Made by a program: the position numbers and the translations under genes
The notes under the pieces: model-generated
Told to the model about the DNA's origin: nothing
What the model saw: the letters and a program-made list of their open reading frames with translations, nothing else
Database searches by the model: none
DNA from: Streptomyces sp. CB02009
GTDB taxonomy: Bacteria; Actinomycetota; Actinomycetes; Streptomycetales; Streptomycetaceae
Direction of reading: 5' to 3'
DNA length: 64,000 nucleotides
Assembly (NCBI RefSeq): GCF_001905825.1
Contig: NZ_LIVV01000004.1
Span: 310,001-374,000 of the forward strand
In this document: positions 59,575-64,000 of the stretch, piece after piece
Layout: each line of letters begins with the position of its first letter
How positions within the stretch are numbered: the stretch's first letter is position 1

Positions 59575-60321
59575 GTGACTCCAGCACTCCGCAGGGCACG
59601 GGCGCGGGTCCTCGGACCCGCTCTCACCTGCGTGTTCGCCTGCGCGTGCGTCCTCTACGGGGAGCCGTTCGCCCACGGAGCCGAGGCGCCCGTCAGCTCG
59701 GTGGGGGCCACGGCCTCGACCGCGTCGTCCGGCCCCACGTCCGTCCCGCCGTCGCCCTCCCCGACGTCCACCGCCCCGTCGCCCTCCTCCGGCCCTCCCA
59801 CCGCGACGGTCACGCCCTCCCCTTCCTCCTCCGCGCCCACCTCCCCGGGGCGGACCTGGGGTGCCGGCCCGCCCGCGCCCCCCGCGCCCGCCGCCACCGG
59901 CACCGGGGTGGCACCCCCCGCCGCGCCGAACGCCGAGCCCAGCGACGTCCCCTCGCCCGACGGCACCGCGTCGCTGGCGGGCCGTCCCGCGGGCGAGGGG
60001 AGGCCGAGGCCCGGACGCTTCGTGCCGCCGGCCGCCGACGACACGGCTCAGCCGGAGGACTCTCGTACCGAAACGGCAACAGACCAGGAGAGCTCCGAGG
60101 GCCCCGCGGCCGTCGGGCGGGAGGACGAGGGGGTACGCGAGGAGGAGGCCGCCGCGCCGGAGACGCCCCCCGCCAGCCGGCCGGGCGTCGCGCCGCGGAT
60201 GGCGTCCGAATCCGCGGCGCCCCTCGTCGACCAGCGGATTCCCGTGCTCACGCTGGGAGTGGGGCTCGCCCTGATGGGTCTCGGGATCGGCTTCCTGGGG
60301 CTCCGGATGCGGCGCCGCTGA
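59575..60321 (+). CDS. Pro/Ser/Thr-rich secreted or membrane-anchored protein
   Basis: A 248-residue protein. A signal-like hydrophobic segment lies near residues 12-35 (VLGPALTCVFACACVLYG). A long Pro/Ser/Thr/Ala-rich exported stretch follows, then a C-terminal membrane helix (about 222-243, LTLGVGLALMGLGIGFLGL) with an RMRRR tail. The ends are like a wall-anchored protein, but there is no LPXTG motif. GTG 59575 has GAGGGGG upstream. No family was recognised. Confidence 0.65.
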   Translation: MTPALRRARARVLGPALTCVFACACVLYGEPFAHGAEAPVSSVGATASTASSGPTSVPPSPSPTSTAPSPSSGPPTATVTPSPSSSAPTSPGRTWGAGPPAPPAPAATGTGVAPPAAPNAEPSDVPSPDGTASLAGRPAGEGRPRPGRFVPPAADDTAQPEDSRTETATDQESSEGPAAVGREDEGVREEEAAAPETPPASRPGVAPRMASESAAPLVDQRIPVLTLGVGLALMGLGIGFLGLRMRRR

Positions 60322-60380
60322 GCCCCTCGGCCCGCCCGGGTCCCCCTTGAGTCGGACCCGGCCCTTCCGTCTCAGGACGG

Positions 60381-60408
60381 TTGTCCGCGACGACATACCC
60401 GGTATACA
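60381..60408 (+). promoter_or_regulatory. Promoter for a leaderless PadR transcript
   Basis: TTGTCC (60381-60386), a 16-base spacer and TATACA (60403-60408). Initiation would fall at or within two bases of ATG 60417. Confidence 0.55.
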
Positions 60409-60419
60409 TACTGAGTATG
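60395..60419. promoter_or_regulatory. PadR autoregulatory dyads
   Basis: ATACC-c-GGTAT (60395-60405) and CATACT-g-AGTATG (60407-60419) are two perfect palindromes. They cover the -10 and the start codon. PadR operators typically contain ATAC/GTAT arms. Confidence 0.6.
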
Positions 60420-61142
60420 TCGATCCGCCACGGGCTTCTCGCCCTCCTCGAACGCGGCCCTCGGTACGGCTCCCAGCTCCGTACGGAGTTCGAATCCCGC
60501 ACCGGCTCCACCTGGCCGCTCAACGTGGGCCAGGTGTACACGACCCTCAACCGGCTCGAGCGCGACGGCATGGTCGCCCAGGGCGGCGAGGACGCGGCCG
60601 GGCACGCGCTCTACGCGATCACGGACAGCGGCCGCGCCGAACTCAGGACCTGGTTCGAGAAGCCGGTGGACCGCACCAGCCCCGCCCGCGACGAGCTGGC
60701 CATCAAGCTCGCCATGGCCGTGGGCGCCTCCGGCGTCGACATCCGCGACGTCATCCAGTCCCAGCGCCGGCACACCGTGAAGGCCATGCAGGACTACACC
60801 CGCCTCAAGGCCCAGGCGCTCATCGCCGTCGAGAGCGGCGGAGCCCGGGAGCGCGACGACGTCGCCTGGCTGCTCGTCCTGGAGCAGCTGATCTTCCAGA
60901 CCGAGGCCGAGGCCCGCTGGCTCGACCACTGCGAGTCCCGGCTGATCCGCCTGTCGGCGACGGCCGCGGACACCGGGTCCGCCACCGCGACCACGACCAG
61001 GGCCGCCACCGGCGGCACTCCCGGAGGCACGGCCGGCGGCACCGCGGAGGCGCCGACCGCGACCGCCCCGACCGGCGCCGACACGGCGCCCACCCGAACC
61101 GCACCACCCGAGGCCGCGTCACCCGTGGCCGGGGCGCGCTGA
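60417..61142 (+). CDS. PadR family transcriptional regulator
   Basis: A 241-residue regulator. The PadR winged helix (1-80; SIRHGLLALLERGPRYGSQL, VYTTLNRLERDGMV) and a C-terminal helical dimerisation region (to about 180) are followed by an unusual Ala/Thr/Gly/Pro-rich tail (about 185-241) that is probably disordered. It probably represses the ABC exporter genes that follow and its own leaderless transcript. Confidence 0.92.
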   Translation: MSIRHGLLALLERGPRYGSQLRTEFESRTGSTWPLNVGQVYTTLNRLERDGMVAQGGEDAAGHALYAITDSGRAELRTWFEKPVDRTSPARDELAIKLAMAVGASGVDIRDVIQSQRRHTVKAMQDYTRLKAQALIAVESGGARERDDVAWLLVLEQLIFQTEAEARWLDHCESRLIRLSATAADTGSATATTTRAATGGTPGGTAGGTAEAPTATAPTGADTAPTRTAPPEAASPVAGAR

Positions 61143-61290
61143 CCGCACGGTCGCGCCCCACCCGCACCGCTCGCGCCTCACCCGCCGTACGGCCCGCGCA
61201 CACCGCCCGCCGTACCACTCCCGCGTCACCTTTCCACCGCTCGCTCCCGTACCCGGCCGACCGTCGGGTACGCCCAAGGGGGGACCCCTC

Positions 61291-62025
61291 ATGTCCGCAC
61301 AGCAGCCCGTGCTGCAACTCCAGAACCTGACCCGCGTCCATGGCGCGGGTGCCACCGAGGTGCATGCCCTGCGCGGCATCGACCTCGCCGTGTACCCGGG
61401 TGAACTCGTCGCCGTCATGGGCCCGTCCGGCTCCGGCAAGTCCACGCTCCTCACCATCGCCGGCGGCCTCGACACCCCCACCTCGGGCCGCGTGATCGTC
61501 GAGGACACCGACATCACCCAGGCGAGCGTCAAGGAGCTCGCGGCCCTGCGCCGCCGCAGCATCGGCTACGTCTTCCAGGACTACAACCTCATCCCCGCCC
61601 TCACCGCCGCCGAGAACGTGGCCCTGCCGCGCGAGCTGGACGGGACCTCCTCCCGCAAGGCGCGCGTCGAGGCCCTCAAGGCCCTGGAGGAGATGGGCCT
61701 CGGCCACCTCGCCGACCGCTTCCCGGACGAGATGTCCGGCGGCCAGCAGCAGCGTGTGGCCATCGCCCGCGCGCTCGTCGGCGACCGCCGGCTCGTCCTC
61801 GCCGACGAGCCGACCGGCGCCCTCGACTCCGAGACCGGCGAGTCCGTGCTCGCCCTGCTCCGCAGCCGCTGCGACGCCGGCGCCGCCGGCGTCCTCGTCA
61901 CCCACGAGCCGCGGTTCGCGGCCTGGGCGGACCGGGTCGTGTTCCTCCGGGACGGCGCCATCGTCGACCAGACCGTGCGCAGCGAGGCCGATTCCCTGCT
62001 GTCGGGCCAGGTGGCTGAGGCGTGA
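61291..62025 (+). CDS. ABC transporter ATP-binding protein (MacB/LolD type)
   Basis: A 244-residue nucleotide-binding subunit. Walker A is GPSGSGKST, the signature MSGGQQQRVAIARAL and Walker B LVLADEPTGALD. The type works with FtsX-like permeases to export peptides, lipids or toxins. GGGGGGA precedes ATG 61291; the permease start overlaps its stop (GTGA). Confidence 0.95.
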   Translation: MSAQQPVLQLQNLTRVHGAGATEVHALRGIDLAVYPGELVAVMGPSGSGKSTLLTIAGGLDTPTSGRVIVEDTDITQASVKELAALRRRSIGYVFQDYNLIPALTAAENVALPRELDGTSSRKARVEALKALEEMGLGHLADRFPDEMSGGQQQRVAIARALVGDRRLVLADEPTGALDSETGESVLALLRSRCDAGAAGVLVTHEPRFAAWADRVVFLRDGAIVDQTVRSEADSLLSGQVAEA

Positions 62026-64000
62026 AGACCTGGTTCCACTCCTGGCGGGCCGCGATCCGGATCGCCCGCCGCGACGCCTGGCGCTCCAAGGGCCGCAGCG
62101 CCCTCGTCCTGGCCATGATCGCCCTGCCGATCCTGGGCGTCAGCGCCCTCGATCTGACCTTCCGCAGCTCCGAGCTGTCCCCCGCCGAGCGGGCGGACCG
62201 CATGATCGGCGCGGCCGACGCCCAGTTCAAGGACCCGGGATTCGGCGGAGTGCCGATCTTCCAGGACCCGCTCGGCGAGATGAACACGCCGGCCAAGGAC
62301 TACGAGAACACGACGTGGCCGAGCGGCCCCACCGATGTCCCCAAGACCTTCCCCGCGGGGTCCACGGTCCTCACGGACAGCTCCGGCTCGGCCAAGCTGA
62401 CGACGAAGCACGGTCTGCTCGTCACCCAGGTGCGTGAGCTCAAGGCGGCCGATCCGATCGCCCAGGGCATCACGACCCTGCTGGAAGGGCGCTACCCGGA
62501 GAAGAACGACGAGGTCGTCGCGACCTCGAACTTCCTGGAGAGCAGCGGGCTGACGGTCGGCTCGACCCTTTCCGCACGCAATTTCGACCGCCCGTATCGG
62601 ATCGTCGGCTCCTACGAGATTCCCGACGATCTGAAGGCCGTCCAGGTCAACGCGCTCCCCGGCGCCTTCCTCGCCCCGTACGCGAAGGCCGTCGAGAAGG
62701 CCGGCCTGCAGAAGCCCGACACCAGCACCACGTACCTGGTGCGCGCGTCCGGTGGTTTCACGTGGAACACGGTCAAGGAGCTCAACGCCAAGGGCGTGAT
62801 CGTCACCTCGCGTGCCGTGATCCTCGACCCGCCGGCCGACTCCGAGGTCCCGCTCTACCAGAAGGAGAACTGGGGCAACTACGAGGCCGGCTCGGGGGCG
62901 AGGGCCGCCGAACTCGCCGCCATCGGCACCGTCGTCGGTCTGGCGATGCTGGAGATCTGCCTGCTCGCCGGACCCGCCTTCGCGGTCGGCGCCCGCCGCT
63001 CGCGCCGCCAGCTCGGTCTCGTCGGTGCCAACGGCGGCGCCCGCAGCCACGTCCGGGCCATCGTGCTGAGTGGCGGTCTGGTCATCGGCGTCGCCGCGGC
63101 GGTCACCGGCACGGTCCTCGCCCTGATCCTCACCAAGGCACTCCAGCCGTACCTGGAGGAGACTATGGGCCAGCGGTTCGGAGCCTTCGACATCCGGCCG
63201 CTCGAAACCCTCGGCATCGCGCTGCTCGCCGTGCTGACCGGCCTGCTCGCCGCCATCGTGCCGGCGATCACCGCCTCCCGGCAGACCGTCCTCGCCTCGC
63301 TCACCGGCCGGCGCGGCGTCCGCCGCAGCAGCCGGGTACTGCCCCTGATCGGCCTCACGGCCCTGCTGATCGGCGGCGCGATCGCGCTCTTCGGCTCCAT
63401 GGTCACCCAGCAGTTCATCGTCGTGGCCGGTGGCTCGGCCATCGCCGAGCTGGGCGTCGTCGCCATGACCCCGGCCCTGGTGGGCCTCTTCGGCCGGGCC
63501 GGCCGCTGGCTGCCGCTGTCGCCGCGGCTCGCGCTACGGGACGCCGTGCGCAACCGGGGCCGTACGGCACCCGCCGTCGCCGCCGTCCTCGCCGCCGTCG
63601 CCGGTACGGTCGCCGTCTCCACGTACATGGCCAGCGACGAGGCCCAGCAGCGGGCCCAGTACACCGCCCAGATGCCGCACGGAACCGTCGCCGCGTTCGT
63701 CACCGAGGAGGGCGGCCGGGACGTTCCCGCGGTCCGCGACGCGATCCAGCGGTACGTCCCCGTCGACATCCGCGCGGACGTCGCCCGCGTCTCGGTCGGC
63801 AAGCCCAGCTGCCAGCCCTGGGACAGCGGCCCGGGCTGCGGCCGCTTCGAGGTCGTCGTGCCCCCGGCGAACGAGTGCCCCATGTACCGGACGCTCCCCG
63901 GCGGCGGAGACCCCTCGGAGAAGTACACGCCCGAGCAGCGACGGAAGATGCTCACCGACGACTGGCGGTGCAAGGAGGGCCGGAGCAGCGGGATGTACGT
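62022..64000 (+). CDS. ABC transporter permease, FtsX/MacB type (runs off the end)
   Basis: 659 codons are visible from GTG 62022. The first membrane segment (about 28-48) follows a basic start (SWRAAIRIARRDAWRSKGRS). A large extracellular MacB-like domain (about 55-285) is followed by FtsX helices (about 295-330, 345-375, 400-430). Further FtsX-type segments follow (about 440-520) and a second extracellular domain is cut by the window end. The architecture is that of actinobacterial two-FtsX permeases. A parS-like sequence lies inside the coding region at 62755-62768. Confidence 0.92.
   Translation, partial: MKTWFHSWRAAIRIARRDAWRSKGRSALVLAMIALPILGVSALDLTFRSSELSPAERADRMIGAADAQFKDPGFGGVPIFQDPLGEMNTPAKDYENTTWPSGPTDVPKTFPAGSTVLTDSSGSAKLTTKHGLLVTQVRELKAADPIAQGITTLLEGRYPEKNDEVVATSNFLESSGLTVGSTLSARNFDRPYRIVGSYEIPDDLKAVQVNALPGAFLAPYAKAVEKAGLQKPDTSTTYLVRASGGFTWNTVKELNAKGVIVTSRAVILDPPADSEVPLYQKENWGNYEAGSGARAAELAAIGTVVGLAMLEICLLAGPAFAVGARRSRRQLGLVGANGGARSHVRAIVLSGGLVIGVAAAVTGTVLALILTKALQPYLEETMGQRFGAFDIRPLETLGIALLAVLTGLLAAIVPAITASRQTVLASLTGRRGVRRSSRVLPLIGLTALLIGGAIALFGSMVTQQFIVVAGGSAIAELGVVAMTPALVGLFGRAGRWLPLSPRLALRDAVRNRGRTAPAVAAVLAAVAGTVAVSTYMASDEAQQRAQYTAQMPHGTVAAFVTEEGGRDVPAVRDAIQRYVPVDIRADVARVSVGKPSCQPWDSGPGCGRFEVVVPPANECPMYRTLPGGGDPSEKYTPEQRRKMLTDDWRCKEGRSSGMY
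62755..62768. other. parS: parS-like site (one mismatch) inside a gene
   Basis: GTTTCACGTGGAAC differs from the Streptomyces consensus at one position. Its reverse complement GTTCCACGTGAAAC equals the core of the classical Bacillus parS, with matching flanks (TGTTCC...AAAC). It lies 13.4 kb from the perfect site. Confidence 0.6.

Overview
The window is about 72% GC, with strong third-position G/C, GTG starts, NarL/PadR/MocR/XRE-DUF397 regulators, mycothiol-type enzymes and SpoIIE-type phosphatases. This is a Streptomyces chromosome. The gene set (metG, aspS, bkdABC plus an orphan response regulator, divergent Ser/Thr kinases) resembles, from memory, the origin-proximal core of S. coelicolor. 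A perfect 14-bp parS palindrome at 49315-49328 and a one-mismatch parS at 62755-62768 fit a position near oriC. No oriC, tRNA, rRNA, insertion sequence, prophage or CRISPR array was seen.

Layout. 1-9.6 kb: the end of a DUF2630 gene, a 210-bp inverted-repeat element, a FUSC-type exporter, an APC permease, a hypothetical protein, a Tat-exported PhoX-like phosphatase with a possible PHO box, and a VWA protein with a huge Ala/Glu/Pro tract. 9.8-12.9 kb: a putative specialised-metabolism pair, a PobA-like flavin hydroxylase (apparently leaderless, with a TTA codon at position 8) and a two-part methyltransferase. 13-22.6 kb: a two-component system, metG, a DoxX protein, an XRE/DUF397/anti-sigma-like ATPase module, a winged-helix-like gene behind a stem-loop leader, a hypothetical protein, and aspS. 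22.8-31.4 kb: a PAS-GAF-PP2C-ATPase protein, an MBL hydrolase, a secreted FG-GAP protein, an AI-2E family membrane protein, pirin and an SseB-like protein. 31.7-38.4 kb: an acyl-CoA dehydrogenase behind paired operator-like dyads, a YciI protein, an M18 aminopeptidase, a thioredoxin-NHL protein and a LURP-like protein. 38.5-41.4 kb: a PLP trans-sulfuration enzyme divergent from a MocR regulator. 41.5-45.1 kb: a four-gene cassette with type VII (ESX/WXG100)-like character but no ESX core machinery. 45.3-49.1 kb: a nitrilase-family protein, a mycothiol-dependent isomerase-like protein, and an MFS/GntR operon. 49.3-54.0 kb: bkdABC and a divergent orphan response regulator. 54.1-64 kb: a flavin split-barrel protein, a phosphotransferase, two divergent Ser/Thr kinases, a Pro/Ser-rich membrane protein, and a PadR/ABC-exporter locus running off the end.

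How the genes work together. Several loci look like self-contained regulator-target modules: GntR-MFS, MocR-PLP enzyme, PadR-ABC exporter, histidine kinase-response regulator, and XRE-DUF397-ATPase. The most system-like candidates are the type VII-like cassette, the TTA-containing hydroxylase/methyltransferase pair and the XRE/DUF397/ATPase module. Coding calls rest on start-site context, motif recognition and gene order. No database search was run.
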